Assembly (NCBI GenBank): GCA_005503055.1
Contig: SCOX01000011.1
Span: forward strand, 84,207 to 148,206
Origin: Lysobacteraceae bacterium P
Lineage (GTDB): Bacteria; Pseudomonadota; Gammaproteobacteria; Xanthomonadales; Xanthomonadaceae
DNA length: 64,000 bases
Direction: 5' to 3'
Shown: positions 37,935-48,158 of the stretch, in pieces
Layout: each line of letters opens with the position of its first letter
Numbering within the stretch: the stretch's first letter is position 1
Made by a program: the position numbers and the translations under genes
Notes under the pieces: generated by a model
What the model was told of the DNA's origin: nothing
The model's input: only the letters and a program-made list of their open reading frames with translations
Database searches by the model: none

Positions 37935-38161
37935 TCTCTTCGCCCACCGCCGCGCCCGCGCGCGTCAGTCATGACGCGCACGGATGCCGCCGGGCCCGGA
38001 CTGCCCGCCGCCGAAAGGCCCAGCGTGGCAGCGCAGCCCGTCGCAGCGAACCGCACTGGTAGTGCGTCCGGCAGCGGCGGCCCGCTTCCGTCGGCCAAGC
38101 CGACGGAGGATTCCCGGCAAAGCGCCCGAAAGGGCCATAACGGCTGTGCAGCGGAGTGGCG

Positions 38162-39142
38162 ATGACGCAACAGATTTACTCCCGCATCGCGGGAACCGGC
38201 AGCTACCTTCCCGAGAAGGTGCTGACCAACGACGACCTGTCCAAGATCGTCGATACCAGCGATGAATGGATCGCGGCCCGCACCGGCATCCGCGAGCGCC
38301 ACATCGCCGCCGAAGGCGAGACCACCAGCGACCTGGCGTATCACGCCTCGGTTCGCGCGCTCGAAGCCGCCGGCATCGACGCGACGGAACTCGATCTCAT
38401 CGTCGTCGGTACGACCACGCCCGACCTCATCTTCCCCTCGACCGCCTGCCTGCTGCAGCACCGACTGGGTGCCAGCGGCTGTCCGGCGTTCGACGTCAAT
38501 GCCGCCTGCACGGGTTTCGTCTACGCGCTGACGGTGGCCGACAAGTTCATCCGTTCGGGCTCGGCGAAGACGGTGCTCGTGGTCGGCGCGGAAACGCTGA
38601 CCCGCATGCTCGACTGGAGCGATCGCTCCACCTGCGTGCTGTTCGGCGACGGTGCCGGCGCGGTCGTGCTCAAGGCCGACACCGAGACCGGCATCCTCAG
38701 TACCCACATGCATGCCGACGGCGCCAAGAAGGAACTGCTGTGGAACCCGGTCGGCGTGTCCGTCGGCTTCAAGCCGGAGGAACACAACGCCGGCGTAAAG
38801 GTGCTGATGACCGGCAACGAGGTCTTCAAGCATGCGGTGAAGGCTCTCGATTCGGTCGTCGAGGAAACGCTCGAGGCCAATGGCCTGGATCGTCACGATG
38901 TCGACTGGCTGATTCCGCACCAGGCCAACCTGCGCATCATCGAAGCCACGGCCAAGCGCCTGGACATGCCGATGGAACGCGTCATCGTCACTGTCGATCG
39001 CCATGGCAACACCTCTTCGGGTTCGGTGCCGCTGGCACTGGACGAAGCGGTGCGCTCTGGCAAGGTCCAGCGCGGCCAGTTGCTGCTGCTGGAAGCCTTC
39101 GGCGGCGGCTTCACCTGGGGCTCGGCGCTGCTGCGCTACTGA
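38162..39142 (+). CDS. fabH: Beta-ketoacyl-ACP synthase III
   Basis: Condenses acetyl-CoA (or a branched starter) with malonyl-ACP to begin fatty-acid synthesis. The product is 326 residues. The catalytic triad is Cys116 (NAACTGF), His253 (IPHQANLRI) and Asn283 (HGNTSSGS). The ATG at 38162 is preferred over a GTG two codons earlier because GGAG lies about 7 bases before it. It begins the cluster fabH-fabD-fabG-acpP-fabF. A terminator-like hairpin follows before fabD. Confidence 0.96.
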   Translation: MTQQIYSRIAGTGSYLPEKVLTNDDLSKIVDTSDEWIAARTGIRERHIAAEGETTSDLAYHASVRALEAAGIDATELDLIVVGTTTPDLIFPSTACLLQHRLGASGCPAFDVNAACTGFVYALTVADKFIRSGSAKTVLVVGAETLTRMLDWSDRSTCVLFGDGAGAVVLKADTETGILSTHMHADGAKKELLWNPVGVSVGFKPEEHNAGVKVLMTGNEVFKHAVKALDSVVEETLEANGLDRHDVDWLIPHQANLRIIEATAKRLDMPMERVIVTVDRHGNTSSGSVPLALDEAVRSGKVQRGQLLLLEAFGGGFTWGSALLRY

Positions 39143-39173
39143 GTCTTCACGCATCGCGCACGCCGTGCTTGTC

Positions 39174-39208
39174 GAAACGCCTCCGCCACGCCCGGCGGAG
39201 GCGTTTTC
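39174..39208 (+). terminator. Hairpin between fabH and fabD
   Basis: A 13-bp stem (39175-39187 with 39194-39206) ends in TTTTCG. It can act as a full or partial terminator, so fabD may have its own promoter in the following 118 bases. Confidence 0.75.
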
Positions 39209-39326
39209 GTTTGCGCCCGACGCACTTCACGATTCGCGAAGGGCGAGGGTGTTTCAGTACGTGCCGGTACAGACGTCCTAGAGCAAACACTCGTATCATG
39301 CGCACTCTTTTCACCGGGACCGATGC

Positions 39327-40289
39327 GTGACCGATTCCTCCGCTAACGACGCCTCGCTGGCCTTCGTGTTTCCCGGCCAAGGGTCGCAGTCGCTGGGCAT
39401 GCTGGCCGAACTGTCCGAACTGCACCCGATCGTGCGCGATGCGTTCCTCGAAGCAAGCGACGGCGCCGGCGTGGATCTGTGGGCGCTGAGCCAGGGCGGT
39501 CCGGAGGAAATGCTCAACCGCACCGAATACACGCAGCCGGCGCTGCTCGCCGCGGGCGTGGCGGTGTGGCGCGCCTGGCATCGACAGGGCGGCCGTTCGC
39601 CGGCGTTCCTGTCCGGCCACAGCCTGGGCGAATACACCGCACTGGTCGCGAGCGGCGCGCTGTCGCTCAGGGACGGTGCGCACCTGGTGCGCCTGCGCGG
39701 CCAGCTCATGCAGGAAGCCGCGCCGTCCGGCGTCGGCGCGATGGCTGCCGTGCTCGGCGCCGACGACGCGCTGGTGCAGGAAGTCTGCGATGCCGTGTCC
39801 GGTACCGAAGTCGTCGTCCCGGCCAACTTCAATTCACCCGGCCAGATCGTCATCGGCGGCCACGCCGCTGCGGTCGACAAGGCGCTGGCGATGCTCGGCG
39901 AACGCGGCGTGCGCAAGACGGTGAAGCTTGCCGTCAGCGTGCCCTCGCATACGCCGCTGATGCGCGAAGCCGCCAACCGCCTGGCCGAAACCATGGCCGG
40001 ACTGTCCTGGCGCATGCCCGATCGACCGGTCGTGCAGAACGTCGACGCACGCGCGCACGACAGCGTCGAAGCGATCCGCGACGCACTGGTTCGCCAGCTT
40101 TATCTGCCCGTGCAGTGGACCGGCTGCGTGCAGGCGCTGGTCGGCCAGGGCGTCACGCGCATGGCCGAGTGCGGTCCGGGCAAGGTGCTTGCGGGACTGG
40201 TCAAGCGCATCGACAAGAGCGTCGACGCGCGCGCGATCGGCACGGCGGGCGAATTCGAATCCGCTATCGAAGAATGGAAGAACGCATGA
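39327..40289 (+). CDS. fabD: Malonyl-CoA:ACP transacylase
   Basis: Transfers malonyl groups from CoA to acyl-carrier protein. The product is 320 residues. The N-terminal motif is FVFPGQGSQSLGM, the nucleophile is Ser99 in GHSLGEYTALVA, and the partner His208 lies in VPSHTPLM. The start is GTG at 39327; the only nearby ATG is out of frame. It overlaps fabG by 4 bases (ATGA). Confidence 0.96.
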   Translation: MTDSSANDASLAFVFPGQGSQSLGMLAELSELHPIVRDAFLEASDGAGVDLWALSQGGPEEMLNRTEYTQPALLAAGVAVWRAWHRQGGRSPAFLSGHSLGEYTALVASGALSLRDGAHLVRLRGQLMQEAAPSGVGAMAAVLGADDALVQEVCDAVSGTEVVVPANFNSPGQIVIGGHAAAVDKALAMLGERGVRKTVKLAVSVPSHTPLMREAANRLAETMAGLSWRMPDRPVVQNVDARAHDSVEAIRDALVRQLYLPVQWTGCVQALVGQGVTRMAECGPGKVLAGLVKRIDKSVDARAIGTAGEFESAIEEWKNA

Positions 40290-41029
40290 GCGAGAACTTG
40301 AAAGGCGAAGTCGCCCTCGTCACCGGCGCCAGCCGTGGCATCGGCGCGGCGATTGCCGACGAACTGGCCGCGCAGGGCGCGACGGTGATCGGCACCGCCA
40401 CGTCCGAATCGGGCGCCAAGGCCATCGGCGAACGACTCGCCGCGCGCGGTGGCCACGGCCGCGTGCTCGACGTCAGCGATGCCGCGTCGGTCGAGGCATT
40501 GATCGACGGCATCGGCAAGGAAATCGGCGCCATCTCGATTCTGGTCAACAACGCCGGCATCACCCGCGACAACCTGCTGATGCGCATGAAGGAAGAGGAC
40601 TGGCAGGCCATCCTCGACACCAACCTCACCAGCGTCTACCGCACCAGCAAGGCGGTGATGCGCTCGATGATGAAGGCGCGCAAGGGCCGCATCGTCAACA
40701 TCGCCTCCGTCATCGGCGTGACCGGCAATGCGGGGCAGGCGAACTATGCTGCCGCCAAGGCCGGCATCATCGCCTTCAGCAAGTCGCTGGCGAAGGAAAT
40801 CGGCAGCCGCGGCATCACCGTCAACGTGGTCGCGCCGGGTTTCATCGACACCGACATGACCAAGGCGCTGCCGGAAGACGCCAAGAACGCGATGCTGGGC
40901 CAGATCGCGCTGGGCCGTTTTGGCGAGCCGGCGGACATCGCCCGCGCGGTGGCCTTCCTGGCCGGCCCGTCGGCCGCGTACATCACCGGCGAGACCCTGC
41001 ACGTCAACGGCGGCATGTACATGCCGTAA
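40286..41029 (+). CDS. fabG: 3-oxoacyl-ACP reductase
   Basis: The NADPH-dependent reductase of fatty-acid elongation. The product is 247 residues, an SDR with TGASRGIGAAIA at the cofactor turn, the NNAGITRDNLLMRM motif and active-site residues Ser141, Tyr154 and Lys158. It ends with the conserved GETLHVNGGMYMP. Coupled to fabD by an ATGA overlap. Confidence 0.96.
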   Translation: MSENLKGEVALVTGASRGIGAAIADELAAQGATVIGTATSESGAKAIGERLAARGGHGRVLDVSDAASVEALIDGIGKEIGAISILVNNAGITRDNLLMRMKEEDWQAILDTNLTSVYRTSKAVMRSMMKARKGRIVNIASVIGVTGNAGQANYAAAKAGIIAFSKSLAKEIGSRGITVNVVAPGFIDTDMTKALPEDAKNAMLGQIALGRFGEPADIARAVAFLAGPSAAYITGETLHVNGGMYMP

Positions 41030-41066
41030 GGCCTTCTGCCGCGGCCAACGTTTCATTTGTAACCGC

Positions 41067-41094
41067 TTGAACCCAAAGGACTTTCGCGTATGCT
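41067..41094 (+). promoter_or_regulatory. Candidate promoter of acpP
   Basis: TTGAAC (41067-41072), a 16-base spacer and TATGCT (41089-41094), about 60 bases before the acpP start. A separate strong promoter would fit the high level of acyl-carrier protein needed. Confidence 0.5.
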
Positions 41095-41160
41095 CGCGAT
41101 CGTCCACGATTCATTTAGACTATTCCGTCGAATATCCCGTCCCGGGAGGAGTGAGTACCC

Positions 41161-41400
41161 ATGAGCAGCATCGAAGAGCGCGTCAAGAAGATCGTGGTCG
41201 AACAGCTTGGCGTTAAGGAAGAAGAAGTCACCAACAACGCTTCGTTCGTCGACGACCTCGGCGCTGACTCGCTCGACACCGTCGAGCTGGTGATGGCGCT
41301 CGAAGAAGAGTTCGAGTGCGAGATCCCGGACGAAGAAGCCGAGAAGATCACCTCGGTGCAGCAGGCCATCGACTACGTGAAGGCTCACGTCAAGTCGTAA
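41161..41400 (+). CDS. acpP: Acyl carrier protein
   Basis: A 79-residue acidic carrier protein. Ser37 in [18 protein letters not shown] is the phosphopantetheine attachment site. A strong ribosome binding site (GGGAGGAG) precedes the ATG. It lies between fabG and fabF as in E. coli. Confidence 0.98.
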   Translation: MSSIEERVKKIVVEQLGVKEEEVTNNASFVDDLGADSLDTVELVMALEEEFECEIPDEEAEKITSVQQAIDYVKAHVKS

Positions 41401-41490
41401 GCGCTGCGCTGGAAACGGGCCGTCGCGGCCGGGACTTCCAGCAAACCGGCGCCTGTCTCAGGCGCTGGCACCGCAAGCAGAAAACCAGAC

Positions 41491-41522
41491 CGGGGCCGCA
41501 CATAGCGGCCCCGCGTCTTATC
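41491..41522 (+). terminator. Hairpin after acpP
   Basis: A 9-bp GC stem (41491-41499 with 41505-41513) followed only by CGTCTTAT. The weak T-run suggests partial termination or mRNA stabilisation between acpP and fabF. Confidence 0.5.
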
Positions 41523-41563
41523 AGCCGGACGATACGCCGGCGTAGTGTCAGACGGAGTGTTTC

Positions 41564-42805
41564 ATGTCCAACAACCGACGCGTAGTCGTCACCGGCCTGG
41601 GCGCGGTGTCGCCGCTGGGCAACGACGTGGCCACCACTTGGGACGGTATCGTCAACGGTCGCTCCGGGATCGGCCCGATCACCCATTTCGACGCCTCCAG
41701 CTTCACCACCCGCATCGCGGGCGAAGTGCGCAACTTCGACATCACCCAATGGGTGAGCGTGAAGGATGCGAAGAAGATGGAGGAGTTCATCCATTACGGC
41801 GTCGCCGCCTCGCTGATGGCGATCAAGGACGCCGGCATCACGGTCGACGAGTCGAACGCCGAGCGCATCGGCGCCCTGATCGGCTCCGGCATCGGCGGCC
41901 TGCTCGGCATCGAAGAGCAGACCATCAAGTACAACGAAGGCGGTCCGCGCAAGGTCTCGCCGTTCTACGTGCCCAGCACGATCATCAACATGCTGCCGGG
42001 CCAGGTCTCGCTGCTGACCGGCATCAAGGGCCCGAACTTCTCCGCGGTCTCGGCCTGCGCCACCGCCAACCATTCCATCGGCATGGCGATGCGCATGATC
42101 CAGTACGGCGATGCCGACGTGATGGTCGCCGGTGGCGCCGAGCGCGGTTCCTCGCCGACGTCGGTCGCGGGCTTCTGCTCGATGAAGGCGATGTCCACGC
42201 GCAACGACGATCCCACGCACGCCTCGCGCCCGTGGGACAAGGATCGCGACGGCTTCGTGCTCGGCGACGGCGCCGGCATCCTGGTCCTGGAAGAGTACGA
42301 ACACGCCAAGGCGCGCGGCGCGCGCATTTACTGCGAGCTGGCCGGTTTCGGCGCGAGCTCCGACGCATTCCACATGACCGCCCCCAGCGAGAACGGCGAA
42401 GGCCCTGCGCGCTGCATGGTTGCGGCGATGAAGGACGCGGGCGTCAATGCCGACCAGATCGAGTACCTCAACGCGCACGGCACCTCGACGCCGCTGGGCG
42501 ATCTGGCCGAAACGCTCGCCATCAAGCGCGCGCTGGGCGACCACGCCTACAAGACGATGGTCAGCTCGACCAAGTCGATGACCGGTCACCTGCTCGGCGC
42601 GGCCGGCGGCGTGGAGGCGATCTTCTCCGTGTTGGCGCTGCACCACGGCATCATCCCGCCGACGATCAACCTGTTCGAGGCGGGCGAAGGCTGCGATCTG
42701 GACTACGTGCCGAACACGGCGCGCGAGAAGAAGATCGACGTGGCGATGTCGAACGGCTTCGGCTTCGGCGGCACCAACGGCACGCTGGTCTTCAAGCGCA
42801 TCTGA
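41564..42805 (+). CDS. fabF: Beta-ketoacyl-ACP synthase II
   Basis: An elongating condensing enzyme. The product is 413 residues. The nucleophile is Cys165 in SACATANHSIG, and the two His residues lie in NAHGTSTP and TGHLLGAAGG. The C-terminus SNGFGFGGTNGTLVFKRI is typical. A hairpin (42827-42854) follows. Confidence 0.97.
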   Translation: MSNNRRVVVTGLGAVSPLGNDVATTWDGIVNGRSGIGPITHFDASSFTTRIAGEVRNFDITQWVSVKDAKKMEEFIHYGVAASLMAIKDAGITVDESNAERIGALIGSGIGGLLGIEEQTIKYNEGGPRKVSPFYVPSTIINMLPGQVSLLTGIKGPNFSAVSACATANHSIGMAMRMIQYGDADVMVAGGAERGSSPTSVAGFCSMKAMSTRNDDPTHASRPWDKDRDGFVLGDGAGILVLEEYEHAKARGARIYCELAGFGASSDAFHMTAPSENGEGPARCMVAAMKDAGVNADQIEYLNAHGTSTPLGDLAETLAIKRALGDHAYKTMVSSTKSMTGHLLGAAGGVEAIFSVLALHHGIIPPTINLFEAGEGCDLDYVPNTAREKKIDVAMSNGFGFGGTNGTLVFKRI

Positions 42806-42826
42806 CGGGCCTGCGAAGGCTGTCCC

Positions 42827-42859
42827 GACGATCCCCGCCTCGGCGGGGATCGTCGTTTG
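42827..42859 (+). terminator. Hairpin after fabF
   Basis: A perfect 13-bp stem (42827-42839 with 42842-42854) followed by GTTTGC. The T-run is short, so termination may be incomplete before pabB. Confidence 0.6.
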
Positions 42860-42897
42860 CGGGCCCAGCCGTTACCCGGATAGCGGACAATGTCGCC

Positions 42898-44265
42898 ATG
42901 CTGCTGACCCATCCCCTGTCGGATTCCTTCGACCTCCTATCGCTGCAGCGCCTGGCGCCGGCGCGCTATCCGTTGCTGCTGGAGTCCAGCGCACACGGCA
43001 CCGCGCAGGGGCGATGGGACATGCTGCTGGTCGCGGGCGAGGGAACGCTTCGCCTCGCCCCCGACGGCATCGTGCGCGACGAACACGACGAGGACGTCGG
43101 CACCGACTTCTTCGCCGCGCTCGATGCCCGCTGGCAGGCCGAACGCGTGCCCCGCGACGAGCCGCGTTGGCCGTTCCGTGGCGGCTGGGCCTTGCTGCTT
43201 GGCTACGAGGCGGCCGCGCAGGTGGAGCCGGTCCTTCGATTGCCGCGCGCCGAAGGCCGGCTGCCGGTGGCGTTGGCATTGCGTTGTCCCGCGGCGGTGT
43301 TGCGCGACCACACCAGCGGCGAGTGCGTGCTGATCGTGGAAACCGAACACGCCTCCTTGCGCGAACGCGTGCTCGACGAGGTCGCCGCGCTTGCATCGCA
43401 GCCCGCCTTGCCGGCGTGGCAAGCGCCGGTCGCGCTGGACGAGGACGCGCCGGAGCGTTTCACCGACGGCGTACGTCGGGTGCTCGATTACCTCGCCGCC
43501 GGCGACGTGTTCCAGGCGAACCTTTCGCGCGGCTGGCGCGCGCGTTTCGATCGCCATGTGCAGGCCGGCGAACTCTTCCAGCGCCTGCGCGAGAACAATC
43601 CCGCGCCATTCGCGGGCGTGTTCGCCAACGCCGACTGGGCCGTCGTCAGCGCCTCGCCGGAACGCCTCGTGTCCGTGCGCGGCGACGTGGTGGAGACGCG
43701 CCCGATCGCCGGCACGCGTCCGCGCTTCGCCGGGGACGACGACGCCGCACGTATCCAGGAACTGGTCGGCCATCCCAAGGAGCGTGCCGAGCACGTGATG
43801 CTGATAGACCTGGAACGCAACGACCTCGGCCGCGTCTGCACGCCGGGCAGCGTCGAAGTCGACGAACTGATGACGGTCGAAAGCTACGCCCACGTGCACC
43901 ACATCGTCAGCAACGTGCGCGGCCGCCTGCGTGCGGATGCGACGCCGGGACAGGTGATGCGCGCGGTGTTTCCCGGCGGCACCATCACCGGCTGTCCGAA
44001 GGTGCGCTGCATGCAGATCATCGCCGAGCTGGAAGGCGTGGGGCGTGGCGCTTACACCGGCGCGATGGGCTGGCTCAATCGCGACGGCGACCTGGACCTC
44101 AACATCCTGATCCGCAGCGCCGAACTCGAATCCACATCGCAAGGCGCGACGCTGCGATTTCGCACCGGCGCCGGCATCGTGGCCGATTCCGATCCTGCGA
44201 AAGAACTCGACGAAACCCGCGCCAAGGCGCGCGGCATGTTGCGCGCGCTGGGAGTGGCGGGATGA
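42898..44265 (+). CDS. pabB: Aminodeoxychorismate synthase component I
   Basis: Converts chorismate, with ammonia from PabA, to 4-amino-4-deoxychorismate for folate synthesis. The product is 455 residues. The chorismate-binding domain has SPERLVSVRGDVVETRPIAGTRPR, HVMLIDLERNDLGRVC, and FPGGTITGCPKVRCMQII. The motif is PIAGT as in anthranilate synthase, not PIKGT as in E. coli PabB. The gene is assigned to pabB because pabC overlaps it directly (ATGA). An anthranilate-synthase-like activity cannot be fully excluded from sequence alone. Confidence 0.87.
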   Translation: MLLTHPLSDSFDLLSLQRLAPARYPLLLESSAHGTAQGRWDMLLVAGEGTLRLAPDGIVRDEHDEDVGTDFFAALDARWQAERVPRDEPRWPFRGGWALLLGYEAAAQVEPVLRLPRAEGRLPVALALRCPAAVLRDHTSGECVLIVETEHASLRERVLDEVAALASQPALPAWQAPVALDEDAPERFTDGVRRVLDYLAAGDVFQANLSRGWRARFDRHVQAGELFQRLRENNPAPFAGVFANADWAVVSASPERLVSVRGDVVETRPIAGTRPRFAGDDDAARIQELVGHPKERAEHVMLIDLERNDLGRVCTPGSVEVDELMTVESYAHVHHIVSNVRGRLRADATPGQVMRAVFPGGTITGCPKVRCMQIIAELEGVGRGAYTGAMGWLNRDGDLDLNILIRSAELESTSQGATLRFRTGAGIVADSDPAKELDETRAKARGMLRALGVAG

Positions 44266-45086
44266 ACGAGGCGAGCGTGCGCCACTTCATCGGCGAGGCG
44301 GCCGTGGCCACGGCGCCGGACCATGATCGCGGACTGGCTTACGGAGACGGCCTGTTCGAGACGATGCGCTCGCACCGCGGCGACGTGCCCTGGTGGAACC
44401 GGCACTGGCGGCGCCTGCAGCGTGGCGCGCAGGTGTTGGGCATCGCGCTGCCCGACGAAGACCGCGTCCGCGGCGAGGCCGAAGGGTTGCTCGACGGCGC
44501 CGACGGCGTGCTCAAGCTCATCCTCACCCGAGGCGCGGGTGGGCGGGGCTATGCGCCGCCGCAACAGGCGAGGCCACACTGGGTTCTGTCGGCCCACCCG
44601 CTGCCACCCGCGAGCCCGATCGAAGGGCTGTCGCTGCGCTGGTGCGAGACGCGCCTCGCATTGCAGCCGGCGCTGGCGGGCATCAAGCACTGCAACCGGC
44701 TCGAGCAGGTGCTGGCGCGTGCCGAATGGCAGGACCCGGATACGCATGAAGGTCTCGTTCGCAGCATGGAAGGCGACGTCGTCAGCGCTACCGCCGCGAA
44801 CCTCTTCATTCTTCACGACGACCACTGGACGACGCCCGTGATCGACCGCTGCGGCGTCGCCGGCGTCTGCCGGGAATGGGCGATGGCCGCGCTCGACGCG
44901 CGGCAAGCCCGCCTGGCTGTGACCGACGTCGAAGCGGCGCAGGCGGTTTTCCTGTGCAATGCCGCGCGCGGTATCCTGCCTGTGGCGCGGCTCGGCGTTC
45001 GCTCCTGGCGACCGCATCCGCAGGTGGCCCAACTCCAGCGCCGCCTGGCCGCCGAGCATCCCGCATTCGCCACGGAGGTTGCGTGA
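44262..45086 (+). CDS. pabC: Aminodeoxychorismate lyase
   Basis: A PLP-dependent fold-type IV enzyme that releases pyruvate from aminodeoxychorismate to give 4-aminobenzoate. The product is 274 residues. The start region has DRGLAYGDGLFETMR, the PLP Lys lies in GIKHCNRLEQVLAR, and SATAANLF gives the phosphate-binding loop. It overlaps pabB (ATGA) and mltG (GTGA). Confidence 0.92.
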   Translation: MNEASVRHFIGEAAVATAPDHDRGLAYGDGLFETMRSHRGDVPWWNRHWRRLQRGAQVLGIALPDEDRVRGEAEGLLDGADGVLKLILTRGAGGRGYAPPQQARPHWVLSAHPLPPASPIEGLSLRWCETRLALQPALAGIKHCNRLEQVLARAEWQDPDTHEGLVRSMEGDVVSATAANLFILHDDHWTTPVIDRCGVAGVCREWAMAALDARQARLAVTDVEAAQAVFLCNAARGILPVARLGVRSWRPHPQVAQLQRRLAAEHPAFATEVA

Positions 45087-46168
45087 GTCGCAAATCTGGA
45101 CGCCGCCTGGGCGGCTTCGTGTTCTTGCTGTTGTTGATCGCCGTCGGCGCGTGCGCCTATTTGTGGCAGCGCTACACCAGTTTCGCCGACGCGCCGCTGG
45201 CGGGTCTGGAGACGGGCGAGAGCCTGGTCGTCGAACCCGGCGATTCGCTGCCGGCCATCGTGCGCAAACTGCGTGAAGCCGGGGTGCGACAGGGTGACCT
45301 GCTCGAATGGCGTGCGCTGGCCAGGCAAATGGGCGCGGCGGGCAAGCTGCAGGTGGGCGAATACGCGCTGGAACCGGGCACGTCGCCGCGCGCGTTGCTC
45401 ACCGCGATGCGCGACGGCAAAGTCGTGCACCGCCGCTTCACGATCGTCGAAGGTTGGAACATCCGTGAACTGCGCGCCGCGCTGAAGCGTGCGACCGAGC
45501 TGGACCAGGAAACCGCCCAGCTCGACGATGCCGCACTGATGAAGGCGCTGGGCCACGCGGGCCAGCATCCGGAAGGTCGCTTCCTTCCCGAAACCTATCT
45601 GTTCACGCGCGGCGACAGCGACCTGGACATCCTCAGGCGCGCGCACGATTCGATGGACAAGGCGCTCGCCGCAGCGTGGGAAAGCCGCGATTCCGACAGC
45701 GTGCTCAAGACGCCGGAGGAGATGCTCGTCCTGGCGTCGATCGTCGAGAAGGAAACCGGCATCGCACAGGAACGTCCGCGCATCGCCGGCCTGTTCGAGC
45801 GCCGGCTGAAGATCGGCATGCGCCTGCAGACCGATCCGACCGTCATCTACGGACTGGGCACGAACTACGACGGCAACATTCGCAAGGTGCATCTCACCAC
45901 CGACACGCCGTACAACACCTACACGCGTGCCGGCCTGCCGCCGACGCCGATCGCGATGCCGGGCGTGGATGCGCTGCGGGCCGTCGCGCGCCCAGCGCCG
46001 GGCGAAGACGTGTACTTCGTCGCCGTCGGTGACGGCAGCGGCCGGCACCTGTTCGCGCGCACGCTCGCCGAACACGAAGCCAACGTGCAGCGTTACCTGC
46101 AGCGCTATCGGCAGGCGCGCGCGGCAGAAGCGGCAGGCAGCGCTTCGCAGACGCAGGAACGGCTATGA
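45083..46168 (+). CDS. mltG: Endolytic murein transglycosylase MltG
   Basis: Cleaves nascent peptidoglycan strands inside the chain, setting glycan length. The product is 361 residues with a single N-terminal membrane segment ([20 protein letters not shown]), a LysM-like region and the YceG domain. The catalytic Glu lies in [10 protein letters not shown], followed by [13 protein letters not shown] and [17 protein letters not shown]. The start is GTG at 45083, overlapping the pabC stop. The order pabC-mltG-tmk-holB is as in E. coli. Confidence 0.95.
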   Translation: MSRKSGRRLGGFVFLLLLIAVGACAYLWQRYTSFADAPLAGLETGESLVVEPGDSLPAIVRKLREAGVRQGDLLEWRALARQMGAAGKLQVGEYALEPGTSPRALLTAMRDGKVVHRRFTIVEGWNIRELRAALKRATELDQETAQLDDAALMKALGHAGQHPEGRFLPETYLFTRGDSDLDILRRAHDSMDKALAAAWESRDSDSVLKTPEEMLVLASIVEKETGIAQERPRIAGLFERRLKIGMRLQTDPTVIYGLGTNYDGNIRKVHLTTDTPYNTYTRAGLPPTPIAMPGVDALRAVARPAPGEDVYFVAVGDGSGRHLFARTLAEHEANVQRYLQRYRQARAAEAAGSASQTQERL

Positions 46169-46803
46169 CGCTGCGTTCGTACCCGCGCTTCATCACGCTG
46201 GAAGGCGGCGAGGGCGCCGGCAAGTCGACGGTGCTCGCGGCGCTGCGCGACACGCTGTCCGCCAGCGGAAGCGAAGTGGTGAGCACGCGCGAACCCGGCG
46301 GCACGCCGTTGGCCGAACAGATCCGCAGCCTGCTGCTCGACACGCACCACGAACCGCCCACCGCGCAGGCCGAACTGCTGCTCGTGTTCGCGGCGCGCGC
46401 TCAGCATGTGCGCGAAACCCTCGTGCCCGCGCTGGAGCGCGGCGCGTGGGTGATCAGCGATCGCTTCACCGATGCCAGCTACGCCTATCAGGGCGCGGCG
46501 CGCGGCGGCGACCTGGCGTTCATCGCCGAGCTGGAGCGTCACGTCGTCGGCATCGCGCCGGGCATGACGCTGCTGCTCGACGTGCCGGTCGCGGTCGGCC
46601 TGCAGCGTGCACGCGGGCGCGGCGCCATCGATCGCATCGAGGCCGAGCACGAGGATTTCTTCGAACGCGTGCGCGGAGGCTATCTCGCGCGTGCGAAGGC
46701 GGAGCCGGAGCGTTTCCGCGTGATCGATGCGTCGCAGGCCGCGGACGCCGTTGCCGCGCAGGCGGTCGCGCACCTTCGCCAATGGATGGGAGCGAACGCA
46801 TGA
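46165..46803 (+). CDS. tmk: Thymidylate kinase
   Basis: Phosphorylates dTMP to dTDP. The product is 212 residues. The P-loop is [10 protein letters not shown] (13-22), the DRY-type motif is [16 protein letters not shown], and the lid region with [14 protein letters not shown] follows. It overlaps mltG and holB by 4 bases each. Confidence 0.96.
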   Translation: MTLRSYPRFITLEGGEGAGKSTVLAALRDTLSASGSEVVSTREPGGTPLAEQIRSLLLDTHHEPPTAQAELLLVFAARAQHVRETLVPALERGAWVISDRFTDASYAYQGAARGGDLAFIAELERHVVGIAPGMTLLLDVPVAVGLQRARGRGAIDRIEAEHEDFFERVRGGYLARAKAEPERFRVIDASQAADAVAAQAVAHLRQWMGANA

Positions 46804-47777
46804 GCACCGCCCCCAATTTCGCACCGTGGCAGCAGCGTGTGTACGAGCAGGCGGTGGCGGCACTGGGCTCGGATCGCCTTGCGCACGGATTGCTGTTCTG
46901 TGGTCCCGCGCACCTGGGCAAGCGCGCCGTCGTCGAACGCCTCGCGCAGCGCTTGCTGTGCCAGCAACCGGTCGCCGACGGTGAGCCATGCGGCAGCTGT
47001 CGCGGCTGTCACCTGCTCGCGGCGGGCACGCATCCGGATTACCACCTCATTTCCTTCATCCCGAACAAGGAAGGCACGCGCCTGCGCACGGAGATCGTGA
47101 TCGAACAGATCCGCGAACTGTCGCAGCAACTGGCGCTCACGCCGCAGTACGGTGGAGCGCAGGTGGTGATCCTCGATCCGGCCGAGGCGATCAACAACGC
47201 CGCCTGCAACGCGCTGCTCAAGACGCTGGAAGAGCCCGTGCCGGGCCGCTACCTGTGGCTGGTGAGCGCGCATCCCACGCGCCTGCCGGCGACGATCCGC
47301 AGCCGTTGCCAGCGCTACGAATTCAAGTTGCCCCAGCACGACGAGGCCTTGGCCTGGCTGTGTGCCCATGGCCACGCCGAGGCTGCCGCGCGCGAGGCGC
47401 TGGACGCCGCGCGCGGCCATCCCGGACTGGCGCACGAGTGGTTGCAGAACGATGGCCTGAAGCTGCGGCGGGACGTCGCCAACGACCTGGCGCGGCTGGG
47501 ACGCGGCGAGGCGGGCGTGGTGGAGACCGCGCAGCGCTGGGTGGCGGATGAACACGCGGCATTGCGCCTGCGCCATGCGGCGGACCTCGCCCTGGCCGAG
47601 GCCGCCGGCTTGACCGACCCGGTGCGAACGCGCAGTCTGGCCGCGTGGTTCGACCAGGCGAACCGGACCCGGGATCTGCTGCGCACCACGGTGCGTGCCG
47701 ACCTGGCGGTCACCGAATTGTTGCTGGCCTGGCGCGGCGCGAGTGGCGCCCGGATCGAAGGGGGAAGCAGGAGATGA
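46800..47777 (+). CDS. holB: DNA polymerase III delta-prime subunit
   Basis: A structural subunit of the clamp loader. The product is 325 residues. The nucleotide-binding loop is degenerate ([10 protein letters not shown]), as expected for delta-prime, which does not hydrolyse ATP. The zinc site is [10 protein letters not shown] with a Cys before it, and the SRC motif ([10 protein letters not shown]) that supplies the arginine finger is present. It overlaps tmk and pilZ by 4 bases each. Confidence 0.95.
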   Translation: MSTAPNFAPWQQRVYEQAVAALGSDRLAHGLLFCGPAHLGKRAVVERLAQRLLCQQPVADGEPCGSCRGCHLLAAGTHPDYHLISFIPNKEGTRLRTEIVIEQIRELSQQLALTPQYGGAQVVILDPAEAINNAACNALLKTLEEPVPGRYLWLVSAHPTRLPATIRSRCQRYEFKLPQHDEALAWLCAHGHAEAAAREALDAARGHPGLAHEWLQNDGLKLRRDVANDLARLGRGEAGVVETAQRWVADEHAALRLRHAADLALAEAAGLTDPVRTRSLAAWFDQANRTRDLLRTTVRADLAVTELLLAWRGASGARIEGGSRR

Positions 47778-48139
47778 GTGGTATGAACGCAGCGGGTGGC
47801 GCGCGCCAGGGTATTTTGTCGTGCGCGATCAAGGACAAGGCGCAGCTTTACAGCGCCTACATGCCGTTCCTCAGGAGCGGCGGCGTCTTCGTGCCCACGC
47901 CCAAGCGCTACTTCCTCGGCGATGAAGTCTTCCTTCTGCTCACGCTGCCGGAGTCGAACGAGCGTCTTCCGGTCGCCGGCAAGGTCGTGTGGGTGACGCC
48001 AGTCGGCGCGCAGGGCAACCGCCCGGCCGGCATCGGCGTGCAGTTCGCCGACAGCGCCGAGGGCGAGACCGTAAAGGGCAAGATCGAAGCGCTGCTGGCC
48101 GGCACGCTGGCGGCGGAGCGGCCGACGCATACGATGTGA
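47774..48139 (+). CDS. pilZ: PilZ-domain type IV pilus protein
   Basis: A 121-residue PilZ-fold protein similar to the Pseudomonas and Xanthomonas PilZ needed for type IV pilus assembly and encoded after holB. The core SGGVFVPTPKRYFLGDEVFLLLTLPESNERLPVAGKVVWV is typical. The RxxxR motif that binds cyclic di-GMP is absent, which is also true of the known pilus-type PilZ proteins that act through PilB and FimX-like partners. Confidence 0.93.
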   Translation: MSGMNAAGGARQGILSCAIKDKAQLYSAYMPFLRSGGVFVPTPKRYFLGDEVFLLLTLPESNERLPVAGKVVWVTPVGAQGNRPAGIGVQFADSAEGETVKGKIEALLAGTLAAERPTHTM

Positions 48140-48158
48140 CGCGCGGGGCTCCGCGTAC

